Shown here piece by piece: positions 1 to 9,938 of a stretch of DNA of 64,000 nucleotides (within the stretch, counting starts at the first letter, position 1; each line of letters begins with the position of its first letter). Location: contig JAYQSL010000007.1 in the NCBI GenBank assembly GCA_038146865.1, positions 1 through 64,000 on the forward strand, given 5' to 3'. Position numbers and translations under genes: made by a program. The DNA comes from GCA-2709075 sp038146865. Its GTDB lineage: Bacteria > Pseudomonadota > Alphaproteobacteria > MPNO01 > UBA2964. The notes beneath the pieces were generated by a model, which did no database searches, was not told where the DNA came from, and was given only the letters and a program-made list of their open reading frames with translations.

Positions 1-2
1 AT

Positions 3-1559
3 ATCAGGGATTGGTCAAGTGAGTACCACTTGACGCGAAAACGCGCCCAGCTACTTGCGGGGTTTAAATTTGATCGTTCGCTTCGGGTGCTGGAGGTTGG
101 GTGCGGATGCGGTGCTATAACTCGTCACCTCGGGGAGATCTTTGATCAGGTCGTCTCAGTAGAAGGGAGTCTGAAGCGGGCCAGATTGGCGCAGCTGCGA
201 ACACGCGAACTTGGATCGGTTTCGATAATCTGCGCACCTTTTCAGGAAATCCGTTTTTCGGACAAGTTCGACGTCATATTTTGTGTTGGTGTCTACGAAT
301 ATTCCGGGGCCTTTATCGATGGACAGGATCCCTACGCTGCAGCACTTCAGTATTTCTCGAATATGTTGAGTCCCGATGGAATACTGGTGATCGCGATCGA
401 GAACCAGTTTGGCCTCAAGTACTTTTGTAGCACCAGGGAGGACCACGTGGGAGCGTTTTTCGAGGGAATCGAAGGTTACCATCGTAGGCATCGGGAGGTT
501 CGGACTTTTGGCAAGATCGAGCTGGAAAAAGACCTGAAACAATACTTTTCCGAAGTTCAGTTCTATTACCCTTACCCAGATTACAAAATCCCCGATTGTG
601 TGATCGCTGAAGATTTTATGGCTTCTGGACAGGCTGGTGAACTGGTTTCCCAAATGAAATCCCGAGATTATGTCGGTACACCTAACCCGCTTTGGAATGA
701 TGCATCGGTATCGCTTGAGCTTGCCCGCAACCGCATGCTTGAATTTTTTTCCAACTCCTTCCTTGTCTTTGCCGGACGTGGAGCGCTGAAAGGATTTGCC
801 TTCGAGCAGTTGGCCGTGATTTTCTCATCTTCTCGCAAAAGGGAGTTTTCAACCGTCAGTAAGGTACTGCGCGGCGAGGATAAACAGTTGCTTATCGCTA
901 AGCGTTCCAGGCAGGGGCGGGCGGAGGTGAAGCAGGGGCTACTGAGGATGGTGGATACCGATGCGGCTTGGATAGACAGTTATTCCCTGCAGACCCAGGT
1001 GAACGTGCTGGCAATGGCCCGTGATCGCTCACTGGATGATATCTTCCAGCCATGTCGACAATGGCTGGAATACCTGCAGGCTGAGTCCAGTATGCAGCAA
1101 GGGGTCAGCTACCTGGGTGGTAACCATATCGACACCATCTGGCCGAATGTATATCTACTAGCTAATGAGTGCAGGGTGGTGGACAGAGAATGGGTCTGGG
1201 CTGACAGGATCCGGATGAATTGCGTCGTCATCCGCGCTATCTACGATTTCCTCTACAAGATCGATGCGATGGCACCGTATGCTAAGTCGTTGTCCAAGCG
1301 AAGTGGAAAGCAGTTGATTGTTGCTATAGGAAAGGCCATCGGTGTAAATCTGAAAGACAGTGATTTCGCTGAATTCATACGCCTTGAATTAGATTTTCAA
1401 TATATTGTATACGGAGTGGATAAGCGGCGACATGCAGTTTACATGCATTGGTTCCTGTTTGACCGCCCTACGCTAAAGGCCTTTTTGAGGCTACGAAGCA
1501 GCGTGACATCGTTGATGTCCCGGGTGCGTCGAAAATTATCCACCTTGTGTGATAGGTGA
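3..1559 (+). CDS. Class I SAM-dependent methyltransferase-like protein, 5' end outside window
   Basis: The frame is open from base 3 and continues off the left edge, so the true start lies outside. The residues before the first possible internal start (TTG at 30) read DWSSEYHL, like the segment that precedes the SAM fold in many surface-polysaccharide methyltransferases. The SAM-binding glycine motif (VLEVGCGCG) follows, then an acidic strand end (VVSVEG) and a motif IV-like segment (FDVIFCVGV). The C-terminal 250 residues resemble an accessory domain I cannot name. The position directly upstream of rfbF suggests a role in polysaccharide synthesis; the acceptor is unknown. Confident of the fold, not of the substrate. 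Confidence 0.75.
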   Translation: MRDWSSEYHLTRKRAQLLAGFKFDRSLRVLEVGCGCGAITRHLGEIFDQVVSVEGSLKRARLAQLRTRELGSVSIICAPFQEIRFSDKFDVIFCVGVYEYSGAFIDGQDPYAAALQYFSNMLSPDGILVIAIENQFGLKYFCSTREDHVGAFFEGIEGYHRRHREVRTFGKIELEKDLKQYFSEVQFYYPYPDYKIPDCVIAEDFMASGQAGELVSQMKSRDYVGTPNPLWNDASVSLELARNRMLEFFSNSFLVFAGRGALKGFAFEQLAVIFSSSRKREFSTVSKVLRGEDKQLLIAKRSRQGRAEVKQGLLRMVDTDAAWIDSYSLQTQVNVLAMARDRSLDDIFQPCRQWLEYLQAESSMQQGVSYLGGNHIDTIWPNVYLLANECRVVDREWVWADRIRMNCVVIRAIYDFLYKIDAMAPYAKSLSKRSGKQLIVAIGKAIGVNLKDSDFAEFIRLELDFQYIVYGVDKRRHAVYMHWFLFDRPTLKAFLRLRSSVTSLMSRVRRKLSTLCDR

Positions 1560-1588
1560 TTGGGCATGAAGAAACGAGGTGATCAGCA

Positions 1589-2362
1589 ATGAAAACAGTC
1601 ATCCTGGCTGGTGGTTTTGGAACCCGTATTGCCGAAGAGACCGGGCTAAAGCCAAAGCCCATGATCGAGATAGGCGGCAAGCCAATCCTGTGGCATATAA
1701 TGAAAATTTATTCTGCCCACGGCATTCATGACTTCATTATTTGCTGTGGTTACAGGGGCTATGTCATCAAGGAATATTTCTCCAATTATTTTCTGCACAT
1801 GTCGGATGTTACATTCGATTTAGAGACCAATAAAATGGAAGTGCATCAGAAAAATGCTGAACCATGGCGTGTCACCCTGGTTGATACCGGAGAAGAGACC
1901 CAGACCGGCGGGCGCCTGGGACGTGTTGCCAAATATGTAAAGGACGAGGATGCCTTCTGTTTTACCTATGGTGATGGCGTGTCTGATATAAACATAAGCA
2001 AGGAAATCGAGTTCCACCTCGCGCACGGTAAGATGGCTACGGCCGCGGCAGTGCAACCGCCTGGCCGTTTCGGGGCCTTGAACATAAGGGATGGCCAGGT
2101 TCACGGCTTTACTGAAAAACCCAGAGGCGATGGCGGCCTGATAAACGGGGGATTCTTTGTGCTCTCGCCAAGGGTGCTGGATCTGATTGAAGGAGACAAA
2201 ACCGTATGGGAAGGAAAGCCTTTAGAAAATCTGGCGCAACAGGGTGAGCTGATGGCCTGGAAACATGATGGATTCTGGCAACCTATGGATACGTTACGTG
2301 ACAAGAATTATCTTGAAGATCTTTGGGATGCAGGCAAAGCGCCTTGGCAGGTTTGGGCATGA
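1589..2362 (+). CDS. rfbF: Glucose-1-phosphate cytidylyltransferase (RfbF)
   Basis: Makes CDP-D-glucose from glucose-1-phosphate and CTP, the entry step to CDP-linked 6-deoxyhexoses. The 257-residue length is normal for RfbF. The N-terminus has the nucleotidyltransferase signature LAGGFGTR followed by KPKPMIEIGGKP, and FTYGDGVSD supplies the metal-binding aspartate. A strong ribosome site (GAGGTGA) sits about 7 bases before the ATG. The stop overlaps the rfbG start as ATGA, so the two are translationally coupled. Identification is firm because rfbG follows immediately. Confidence 0.93.
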   Translation: MKTVILAGGFGTRIAEETGLKPKPMIEIGGKPILWHIMKIYSAHGIHDFIICCGYRGYVIKEYFSNYFLHMSDVTFDLETNKMEVHQKNAEPWRVTLVDTGEETQTGGRLGRVAKYVKDEDAFCFTYGDGVSDINISKEIEFHLAHGKMATAAAVQPPGRFGALNIRDGQVHGFTEKPRGDGGLINGGFFVLSPRVLDLIEGDKTVWEGKPLENLAQQGELMAWKHDGFWQPMDTLRDKNYLEDLWDAGKAPWQVWA

Positions 2363-3411
2363 ATAACGCTTTCTGGCGTAATAAAATAGTTTTTCTTACC
2401 GGCCACACGGGCTTTAAGGGAGGCTGGATCGGGCACTGGCTGAACAAATTGGGCGCATCAGTCCACGGCTATTCGCTGGAGCCGCCTACAGCGACGAACT
2501 TCTATACGGAGACGAAATTAGATGAACGTTTGTCTAGTTCGACGACAGGCGATATTCGTGATTCCGGCCAGCTAACTAACGCGATGCATGCGGCCCGGCC
2601 TGATATAGTCATTCATATGGCGGCTCAATCCCTAGTCCGCGAATCCTACAATACGCCGGTTGCGACCTTTGCAACGAATGCAATGGGGACAGTGAATGTG
2701 TTGGAAGCTGTCCGCCAGGTGGGAACTGCCAAAGCGATCATCAACATCACTACCGACAAGTGTTATGAAAACAATCAATGGGTCTGGCCTTATCGAGAAA
2801 GTGACCGCTTGGGTGGATATGACACCTACTCAGCAAGTAAAGCCTGTGCGGAAATTGCCGCCGCAGCCTATCGCAGTTCATTTCTTGCGCAGGCTGATAT
2901 TCATCTCGCCAGTGTGCGGGCCGGTAACGTGATCGGCGGTGGAGACTGGGCAACAGACCGGCTGCTGCCTGATTTTATCCGCGCCTTGCACGCAGGTAAG
3001 ACGCTGAACATCCGCTCACCCAAAGCAGTAAGGCCTTGGCAACACGTGCTTGAACCGCTTGCTGGATATATCACGTTGGCGGAAAAACTTTATGAGCATG
3101 GTGGCGATTTTGCCGAAGCGTGGAATTTTGGTCCGAATGACGAGGATGCGCGCTCAGTGGGGTGGATTGTGGAAAACCTATGCGCTCGGACGTCTGGTGC
3201 GAGATGGAAAATCGAGACCGGCGCGCAGCCACATGAGGCAGTAGTGCTGAAACTGGACAGTAGCAAGGCAAAGTCGAAGTTGGGTTGGAGGCCGCGATGG
3301 AGTCTTGATCAGGCTCTTCAGCAAACCGTAAACTGGTATCAGGCGTGGCAGGATGGCGAGGATATGTCGGAAGTTACCAGTTCTCAAATTATAGAATATA
3401 GCAACGCATGA
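2359..3411 (+). CDS. rfbG: CDP-glucose 4,6-dehydratase (RfbG)
   Basis: Converts CDP-glucose to CDP-4-keto-6-deoxyglucose, the branch point for CDP-dideoxy and branched sugars. It is an extended short-chain dehydrogenase: the NAD-binding motif TGHTGFKGGW is near residue 15 and the catalytic Tyr-x3-Lys is YSASK. The start at 2359 overlaps the rfbF stop (ATGA) and gives 350 residues; an in-frame start at 2323 lies inside rfbF and is unlikely. The gene ends in another ATGA overlap with the epimerase. Confidence 0.93.
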   Translation: MNNAFWRNKIVFLTGHTGFKGGWIGHWLNKLGASVHGYSLEPPTATNFYTETKLDERLSSSTTGDIRDSGQLTNAMHAARPDIVIHMAAQSLVRESYNTPVATFATNAMGTVNVLEAVRQVGTAKAIINITTDKCYENNQWVWPYRESDRLGGYDTYSASKACAEIAAAAYRSSFLAQADIHLASVRAGNVIGGGDWATDRLLPDFIRALHAGKTLNIRSPKAVRPWQHVLEPLAGYITLAEKLYEHGGDFAEAWNFGPNDEDARSVGWIVENLCARTSGARWKIETGAQPHEAVVLKLDSSKAKSKLGWRPRWSLDQALQQTVNWYQAWQDGEDMSEVTSSQIIEYSNA

Positions 3412-3968
3412 GTCGCTTCATCATCGAGCAAATGCCGATCAAAGGCCTGTCGGTGATTCAGCGACAGCCCATCGGAGACAAGCGCGGCTACCTCGAACGA
3501 ATGTTTTGTAGCGATGAACTTAGAATGATCATCGGCCAGCGTAACATTGTGCAAATCAACCACACGCTCTCAGAAAGCGCGGGAACGGTTCGCGGTATGC
3601 ATTACCAGAGGCCGCCCCACGCTGAAATGAAGCTGGTTTCCTGCCTGCGCGGGGAAGTGTTTGATGTGGCTGTGGATTTGCGTAAAGACTCGCCCACATT
3701 TTTAAATTGGCATGCAGAGATCTTAACTGCGCAGAATCATCGAACCTTTGTGATTCCAGAAGGTTTTGCTCACGGCTTTCAGACCCTCACGAATGATTGT
3801 GAACTGGTTTACCTGCATACCGCCGCTTACCACCCAGAAGCAGAAGCAGGGGTTGCTGCAAAAGACGCTGAGCTCGCGATAAAATGGCCCAGGCCGATAA
3901 CTGAACACTCCGAACGAGATCAACAATATCCCCTAATATCATCCGATTTTTCTGGAATCCCCGTATGA
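3408..3968 (+). CDS. NDP-4-keto-6-deoxyhexose 3,5-epimerase-type cupin (RmlC family)
   Basis: A 186-residue RmlC-family protein. It has the catalytic-His segment RGMHYQ, the following AEMKLVSCLRGEVFDVAVDLR strand run (19-residue core seen from KLVSC onward) and FAHGFQ. Enzymes of this family epimerise C3 and/or C5 of 4-keto-6-deoxy sugars. Since rfbF/rfbG supply the substrate, a CDP-linked substrate is inferred rather than dTDP. It is ATGA-coupled on both sides, so it belongs to the same five-gene operon. Whether C3, C5 or both are inverted cannot be told from sequence alone. Confidence 0.87.
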   Translation: MSRFIIEQMPIKGLSVIQRQPIGDKRGYLERMFCSDELRMIIGQRNIVQINHTLSESAGTVRGMHYQRPPHAEMKLVSCLRGEVFDVAVDLRKDSPTFLNWHAEILTAQNHRTFVIPEGFAHGFQTLTNDCELVYLHTAAYHPEAEAGVAAKDAELAIKWPRPITEHSERDQQYPLISSDFSGIPV

Positions 3969-5185
3969 ATTGTCGTCACTGCGGTACACCGCTCAAACAT
4001 ACATTTCTTGATCTCGGGTTTGCCCCACCATCCAACGCCTATTTGAATGAGAGGGATCTTGTAAAGCCAGAAAAATACTACCCGTTAAATATCAAAGTCT
4101 GTGACCAGTGCTGGTTGGTTCAGACAGAGGATTATGCCGATGCAAGTGATTTATTCGGCGCTGATTATGCGTATTTTTCCAGCACGTCAGCGGCATGGTT
4201 GGATCATGCAACACGTTATGCTGAAAAAATGCTCCAAGAACTCTCCCTCAATCAGGATAGCCGAGTGATTGAAGTCGCTTCAAATGATGGCTATCTGCTC
4301 AAGAACTTCCTCGCGGCGGGTATCCCTTGCCTTGGAATTGAGCCCACCGACAGTACTGCTGCGGCGGCCGAAGCGCTTGGTATTCCGGTATTACGCGAGT
4401 TCTTTGGCGAAGAGCTTGGACTGCGTTTGGCGGAAGAGGGTAATAAAGCGGATCTGATCGCAGGCAACAATGTTTACGCGCATGTCCCAGATATCAATGA
4501 TTTTACCCGTGGACTACGTGCTGCACTCAAACCAACTGGGACGATAACACTGGAATTTCCGCATTTGCTGAAACTGATTGAGCATAGCCAGTTTGACACG
4601 GTATATCATGAGCATTTTTCATACCTGTCACTTCATACTGTAAGCCGTATTTTCGACAAGGCTGGGTTGCGCATTTTTAATGTGGAGGAGTTGCCTACAC
4701 ATGGAGGTAGTCTGCGTGTGTATGGTTGTCATCTGGGCGATCGCCGTGGCGTTCAACCTGCGGTAGCGGAAATATTCGCGGAAGAGAAACACCATGGCTT
4801 GCAGGACCTTGATACCTACCTCAACTTCCAACCCCGTGCTGATAAAATCAAGAACGACCTCGTGGCATTTCTAATTGAGAAAAAGCAGCAGGGTAAGAAG
4901 GTCGTGGCTTACGGAGCCGCAGCCAAAGGAAATACCCTGCTGAACTATGCTGGGGTGAAACCGGATCTGTTGCCGTTCGTGTGTGACGCAGCTGTCGCCA
5001 AGCAGAACAAATACATGCCTGGAAGTCATGTGCCGATCCTGGCGCCGGAAGTGATTTTTGATGCAGAGCCTGACTTCGTCCTAATATTGCCATGGAATAT
5101 CGCGGAGGAAGTCAAGGCATTACTCAATGAACGGTTGCCGGATGCTAAATTTGTGACCGCAGTTCCGGAACTGGTGACTGGATGA
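3965..5185 (+). CDS. Sugar C-methyltransferase (TylC3-like, zinc-binding N-domain)
   Basis: 406 residues with the three-part build of NDP-4-ketohexose C-methyltransferases. The N-terminal zinc site uses two CxxC pairs (CRHC near residue 3 and CDQC near 50). A SAM-binding fold follows (VIEVASNDGYLL) with the family hallmark YHEHFSYLS, then a C-terminal domain. Known relatives (TylC3, EryBIII) methylate C3 of a 4-keto-6-deoxy sugar. In this operon the substrate is inferred to be the CDP-4-keto sugar from RfbG and the epimerase, giving a branched 6-deoxyhexose of the mycarose or virenose type. Confidence 0.87.
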   Translation: MNCRHCGTPLKHTFLDLGFAPPSNAYLNERDLVKPEKYYPLNIKVCDQCWLVQTEDYADASDLFGADYAYFSSTSAAWLDHATRYAEKMLQELSLNQDSRVIEVASNDGYLLKNFLAAGIPCLGIEPTDSTAAAAEALGIPVLREFFGEELGLRLAEEGNKADLIAGNNVYAHVPDINDFTRGLRAALKPTGTITLEFPHLLKLIEHSQFDTVYHEHFSYLSLHTVSRIFDKAGLRIFNVEELPTHGGSLRVYGCHLGDRRGVQPAVAEIFAEEKHHGLQDLDTYLNFQPRADKIKNDLVAFLIEKKQQGKKVVAYGAAAKGNTLLNYAGVKPDLLPFVCDAAVAKQNKYMPGSHVPILAPEVIFDAEPDFVLILPWNIAEEVKALLNERLPDAKFVTAVPELVTG

Positions 5186-6009
5186 ATATTGCGGTAACCG
5201 GTGCCACCGGTTTTCTGGGTAGACATGTATTGGCGGAGTTGCGTGCAAGAGACATAAATGTTGTTGCTACGTGCCGTAGCATCGGTGATGCTTACCGTGA
5301 GACCAGCGGTCTGCGATGGGTCGGGTTGGATATCGCAGCCCCGTCCGGCGATGTTTATGAATACCTGGGGCGACCCCAGGCACTGATACATCTGGCCTGG
5401 GGAGGCTTGCCAAACTACCAGTCTTCGCATCACGTTGAAGAAGAGTTGCCCAAGCACTATCAGTTTTTGGCTGGCCTGATGCGGCAGGGATTACCTGCAC
5501 TGGTAGCCGCTGGAACCTGTTTTGAATACGGAATGCAGTCCGGGCCATTGGCTGCTCATGCCGCAACAAAGCCTGAAAACCCGTATGGATTCGCTAAGGA
5601 TGCACTTCGTCAGCAGCTAAGCCTGCTGCTTAACGAGTACCCGTATTCGCTGACTTGGGCGAGACTGTTTTATATGTATGGAGATGGACAGCCTGACTCC
5701 TCATTACTTCCATTGCTGCGCAGCGCCGTGGAGAGGGGAGATAGAGAATTCCCGATGTCAGGTGGTGAGCAACTACGTGACTATCTTCCGGTGCAGGAGG
5801 TGGCTAGACAATTGGTCACCTATGCGATGGACCCCAGCGGGCATGGTCCTGTCAACATCTGTTCGGGCAAACCAATTTCCGTGCGCAGACTGGTGGAACA
5901 GTGGATAGAGGAGAATGGCTGGGAGATAAAACCCCGCCTTGGTGTGCTGCCGTATTCGGATTACGAGCCACTTGCGTTTTGGGGAATACCCGAGAGCAAA
6001 GAATCATGA
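5182..6009 (+). CDS. NAD(P)-dependent 4-ketoreductase of the branched CDP-sugar operon
   Basis: 275-residue extended short-chain dehydrogenase with the Rossmann motif VTGATGFLGRH at the N-terminus. A segment FEYG...NPYGFAKDAL supplies the Tyr-x3-Lys pair. It is the last gene of the ATGA-coupled rfbF operon, where a C4 ketoreductase is expected to finish the C-methylated sugar. Specificity and product configuration are inferred. The 199 bases after it hold no convincing gene. Confidence 0.8.
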   Translation: MNIAVTGATGFLGRHVLAELRARDINVVATCRSIGDAYRETSGLRWVGLDIAAPSGDVYEYLGRPQALIHLAWGGLPNYQSSHHVEEELPKHYQFLAGLMRQGLPALVAAGTCFEYGMQSGPLAAHAATKPENPYGFAKDALRQQLSLLLNEYPYSLTWARLFYMYGDGQPDSSLLPLLRSAVERGDREFPMSGGEQLRDYLPVQEVARQLVTYAMDPSGHGPVNICSGKPISVRRLVEQWIEENGWEIKPRLGVLPYSDYEPLAFWGIPESKES

Positions 6010-6208
6010 TTTTGTCGGCTCAGACAGTTAGAAGCCTGGGGTGTGTCACGGCCTAGGCGGGCAATAAACTTGGTGCTGCCCCTGTTTGTGTTTTTGTGTG
6101 TATTTCCAACGCCAACCTTTTATCTACCATGGGTATTCTTGCATTGAGCGTGCTATCGCCTCGACAATATCTCTATAAGGTGCGGCTGTCCGTTCCCGGA
6201 GTTGCGCG

Positions 6209-7224
6209 ATGACTCGCTTCAGTATTTGCCTTCCCGTGCGGAATGGTATGCCGTACGTGAAGGATTGTGTTCAGCACATTCTGCAACAGACTTGTGGCGA
6301 CTTTGAATTACTGATACTGGACAACCAGAGTACAGACGGTACTGCAGAGTGGTTACGCTCGCTCACCGACCCGCGGATAAGCATGAGTTATCTCTGATCG
6401 CCCATTGACGATCGTTGAGAGTTGGGCCCGCATCAAGACACTGCGTAAAAATGAGTTTATAACACTGATCGGCCACGACGACGTCTTTGACAAAGATTTT
6501 CTGCAGACGATTTCGGAACTGATAGAGCGGTACCCCGACGCGGCCCTATACCAGACTGGCGGAAGATTTATTGATGTCGAGGGCTACACCATTCGCTCCT
6601 GTCGACCAGTGCCGGAACAAGAGGGTGCCGCCGGCTATCTGCGTGCCCGTCTGAAGGGTGAGAGGGATGTGTTTGGTACCGGTTATGTAATGCGGTCATC
6701 GGATTATGAACAGGCAGGAGGTATTCCTGCCTTTGAAAAGCTGTTTTTCGCCGATGATGCCCTGTGGCTTAATCTCATGCGTGGCAGCAGTAAGGTTTGT
6801 GCACCGTCCGAACATTTTTCCGTGCGTATTCATTCTGGCAGTGAGTCAGCTTCTTTACCGTCAGCCTGGCACTCCATTCTGAAAGGCCTGGGCCAGTTTT
6901 CAGGTTTTCTGCGCCGTTACGCACGAGAGGACGCCGACGTTGGTAAGGTTTATGCTCAATACGCGGGAAAGTTCTTTCTCGAATACCATAGGAATGCGTC
7001 GATTTTTGCACTCATTGAAGCGAGTCGAGGCGGGACGTCGCATTCCCAGAGATGTGGTAGACCAGCTGGAGAAATCGTTGGCAATCTGTGCACCATCGGT
7101 CAGCGATAGGCTCTGGAAATCTTCCAAGATGGGAATTCTGCGCATTCTGAATTTGACGCCTGGGCGAGCACTGATTCCAATACTTTGGAGGCTTTATTAC
7201 CGGTTGAGGAACAAAGCTAGATGA
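6209..7224 (+). pseudogene. Family 2 glycosyltransferase broken by two frame shifts
   Basis: The N-terminal piece (6209-6397) reads as a GT-A start (SICLPVRNG, then LILDNQSTDGT) and hits a stop. The protein resumes in another frame from about 6387 (LTIVESWARI, then LIGHDDVFD with a DD metal motif). Near 7010 a second shift is needed: frame one turns to nonsense while another frame gives a basic helical tail ending at 7224. That end forms an ATGA overlap with the next gene, which supports the corrected reading. Uncorrected, the gene would be dead; two single-base sequencing errors are as likely. The acceptor is unknown. Confidence 0.75.
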
Positions 7225-8135
7225 AGATACAAACCGCCGAAGAAGCACGGTTATTTGGCAATATTTGGGCTGTAATTGTGGCCTATCATCCGGATAGCAG
7301 GAAATTAAGCGCATTGTGTGAAAGACTGCAGACAGACGGTCTTGATGTCCTCGTGGTCGACAATACGGAAATCCCGAAGCTGTCAATTGGTGACCTTGCC
7401 GCCAGGACAAGGCTGAACAGTTTGGGTGAGAATACCGGCATCGCCCACGCGCAGAATGTCGGCATTGAGGCGGCGCTCGAGGGCGGTGCGCGAGCGATAC
7501 TGTTTTTAGACCAAGATTCTAGTATTGGTGGAGGTTTTATTAGTAGCCTGCTCGGCGCGTTAAAGCCGGGGGTACCTGACATCGTATCACCGCGTTGTAT
7601 CGATTCGGATACCCTTGACGATTTGCCGTCTGAGTCCCTGAACCGGTTCGGGTTTGTGCATCCGTTGCGCTGCGGTAATTCCCAGAAGCCATGTCCAACC
7701 GACATTGTGATTTCTTCTGGTACTATGGCAACTCGCGAGGCAATTATGGTGGCCGGCGGGCTTGATGAAGACCTGTATATAGATTTTGTGGATACCGAGT
7801 GGTGCCTGCGCTGTCGTAGCAAACAGATACCGATAAGGGTGGTCCCTGATGCGGTGTTGTTTCATCGCATTGGCAATCAATCAATCAAGGAAGGCGCTTT
7901 GACGATTATGTTGCATGGTCCTACGCGCTGCTATTACCAGGTTCGCAACAGTATCCATCTGTTTCGCTTGCGGCATGTGCCGTTAATTTTTTCCATCAGA
8001 ACGATGCTCGCGGTATTGCTTAATCGGTTATTGCTTTTAAGGCACGTAACCAATCGTGGAGAGTATATCGAGGCTTATATGCATGGTCTAAGAGATGGCC
8101 TGGCCGGTGTGGTAGGTATGAGGCCTCATCGTTAA
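7221..8135 (+). CDS. Family 2 glycosyltransferase, rhamnosyltransferase-like
   Basis: 304 residues. The N-terminus AVIVAYHPD and the early VVDNT strand, then NTGIAHAQNVGI and LDQDS (metal-binding DxD), are typical of WbbL/RfbN-type rhamnosyltransferases that act on O-antigen repeat units at the inner membrane. A later DTEWCLR segment matches the ED-type catalytic region. It is coupled by ATGA to the preceding broken glycosyltransferase. The donor sugar cannot be read from the sequence; the CDP-branched sugar or L-FucNAm made by the locus are candidates. Confidence 0.8.
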   Translation: MKIQTAEEARLFGNIWAVIVAYHPDSRKLSALCERLQTDGLDVLVVDNTEIPKLSIGDLAARTRLNSLGENTGIAHAQNVGIEAALEGGARAILFLDQDSSIGGGFISSLLGALKPGVPDIVSPRCIDSDTLDDLPSESLNRFGFVHPLRCGNSQKPCPTDIVISSGTMATREAIMVAGGLDEDLYIDFVDTEWCLRCRSKQIPIRVVPDAVLFHRIGNQSIKEGALTIMLHGPTRCYYQVRNSIHLFRLRHVPLIFSIRTMLAVLLNRLLLLRHVTNRGEYIEAYMHGLRDGLAGVVGMRPHR

Positions 8136-8181
8136 GGGTTATCAATCTATTTATCCGAAGTAGACCGTGACTGGAGACTAA

Positions 8182-9324
8182 ATGACTAACACCAGCTCTT
8201 ATCAAATATGCACAAATTGTGTCATGGACACCAGCGATAGCACGCTGACGTTCGACGAACGAGGGTGGTGCGACTATTGTCAGAATTTCGAGATCAATGT
8301 TAAACCAAACTGGCATCCCGGCGAGCGGGGGATCAGTGAAATCACACCGCTGATAGAAAAAATAAAGAGTGAGGGCGCTGGACGCGATCATGATTGTTTG
8401 ATCGGGATTAGCGGCGGTCTCGACAGTTCATACGTCACTTACGTGGCGAAAGAGAAATTCGGACTGCGTCCATTGATGTTCCATTGCGACGCCGGGTGGA
8501 ATTCCGATCTTGGGGTGACCAATATTCAGCGAATAATCGATTGCCTAGGACTGGACCTCGTTACGGAAGTGATCAATTGGGAAGAAATGAAGGATCTGCA
8601 AAGGGCTTTTTTTCTGTCACAGGTGCCGTTTGTCGATACACCACAGGATTTGGGGCTGTTTTCGTCGCTGTATAACTTTGCGGCAAAAAATGGTTTTAAG
8701 TATGTGATAACCGGTGGGAATAACTCTACCGAATGTGTTCGTGAATCGATTGAATGGACCTACTTTTCTACCGATATGCGTCATGTTAGAGATATTCACG
8801 AGCGCTTCGGCACGCGCAAGCTCGATACATTTCCGACATGCGATATTTTCAAGTACAAGACCTATTATCGATACATCAAGGGAATTCGCGTGATAAAGCT
8901 GCTGGATTCTGTGCCCTTTATCAAGAAGGAGGCGATCCGGGAGTTAAACGAAAGATTTGGCTGGCAGGCGTACCCGCAAAAACATTATGAATCACGCTTC
9001 ACTCGATTCTACGAGTCCTATTGGACGCCGAAGAAATTTGGTTATGACAAGCGGCGCGCTTATTTTTCCAGTGAAATACTGAGTGGTCAGATGACGAGAA
9101 AGGAAGCTCTTGACCGGATCTCCCGCCCTGAACTTGATGAGGAGACAATGGCGCATGAGTTCGAGTACGTCGCCACCAAACTGGGCTGGACGGTTGATGA
9201 ATTTCGCGCGATTTTCGAGGGAGAGAACAAGACATTCAGGGATTACAAGAACAACATGTTTTTGATCACACTTGGCGCACGTATTGCTAATATTCTTGGC
9301 GTGGATCGCAGGATATTCCGATGA
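8182..9324 (+). CDS. wbuX: N-acetyl sugar amidotransferase (WbuX/WbpG/PseA family)
   Basis: 380 residues. The N-terminus has CTNCVMD and WCDYC, two CxxC pairs probably binding zinc. A PP-loop ATP pyrophosphatase motif GISGGLDSS lies near residue 75. Family members (PseA, WbpG, LegG-type) activate the N-acetyl group of a sugar nucleotide with ATP and use ammonia from a HisH/HisF pair to form an acetamidino group. hisH and hisF paralogues follow directly (4-base overlap), and FnlA/B/C lie downstream. The E. coli O145-type conversion of UDP-L-FucNAc to UDP-L-FucNAm is therefore the best guess. Confidence 0.87.
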   Translation: MTNTSSYQICTNCVMDTSDSTLTFDERGWCDYCQNFEINVKPNWHPGERGISEITPLIEKIKSEGAGRDHDCLIGISGGLDSSYVTYVAKEKFGLRPLMFHCDAGWNSDLGVTNIQRIIDCLGLDLVTEVINWEEMKDLQRAFFLSQVPFVDTPQDLGLFSSLYNFAAKNGFKYVITGGNNSTECVRESIEWTYFSTDMRHVRDIHERFGTRKLDTFPTCDIFKYKTYYRYIKGIRVIKLLDSVPFIKKEAIRELNERFGWQAYPQKHYESRFTRFYESYWTPKKFGYDKRRAYFSSEILSGQMTRKEALDRISRPELDEETMAHEFEYVATKLGWTVDEFRAIFEGENKTFRDYKNNMFLITLGARIANILGVDRRIFR

Positions 9325-9936
9325 TCAAGGTCATCGATTACGGGCTTGGAAATATCCGTGCTTTTCTGAATGTTTACAAACGTTCAAACATCCCTGCCGA
9401 AGTGGCACGTAACGCTGATGATCTGATGGATGCCTCGCGTCTGGTGTTGCCGGGTGTCGGGTCTTTCGACCATGCCATGGAATTGCTGGAGGCGTCAGGT
9501 ATGCGCGCGACGCTGGATGAACTGGTCTTGAACCGAGGGATACCCGTGCTGGGTATTTGTGTTGGTATGCAGATCATGGCCGAGCGGAGCGACGAAGGCT
9601 CGCTGGTTGGGCTGGGTTGGATCCAAGCATCAGTCAGGAAATTTCCCGCCAAGGAATACAATCCGCCATTGAGATTGCCTCACATGGGATGGAACGATGT
9701 GGTTCCGAAGGTCCCGTCGCTGCTGTTTTCGGGCCTGGAAAGCGAGTCTCGCTTTTATTTTCTGCACTCTTATTATTTCGATTGCGAAGATTCCCGAGGC
9801 CGCGTTGGCGGAATCCAGTTACGGAAAACGCTTCGTATGCGCCGTGCGACATAAAAATGTGTATGGTGTGCAATTCCACCCCGAAAAAAGCCATCAGTAT
9901 GGCACTAGGCTTCTACAAAATTTTTCAGGGATATAA
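9321..9936 (+). pseudogene. wbuY: HisH-type glutamine amidotransferase (WbuY-like), frame-shifted
   Basis: Supplies ammonia from glutamine. The first frame gives a normal class I amidotransferase start with nucleophile Cys80 (GICVGMQ) and runs to 9854. The catalytic His/Glu segment (GVQFHPEKS) sits in a second frame ending at 9936. The switch is needed near 9788-9792, at a CCC run. As written, the protein loses two of three catalytic residues. Neighbours wbuX and hisF overlap or abut it, so it belongs to the acetamidino module, not histidine synthesis. Indel error or real loss cannot be separated here. Confidence 0.82.
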
Positions 9937-9938
9937 TT

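Noticed and set aside
6209..7224. Programmed frameshifting in the glycosyltransferase gene
   Set aside because: No slippery heptamer with a downstream structure was recognised, and two separate shifts are needed; indels are simpler.
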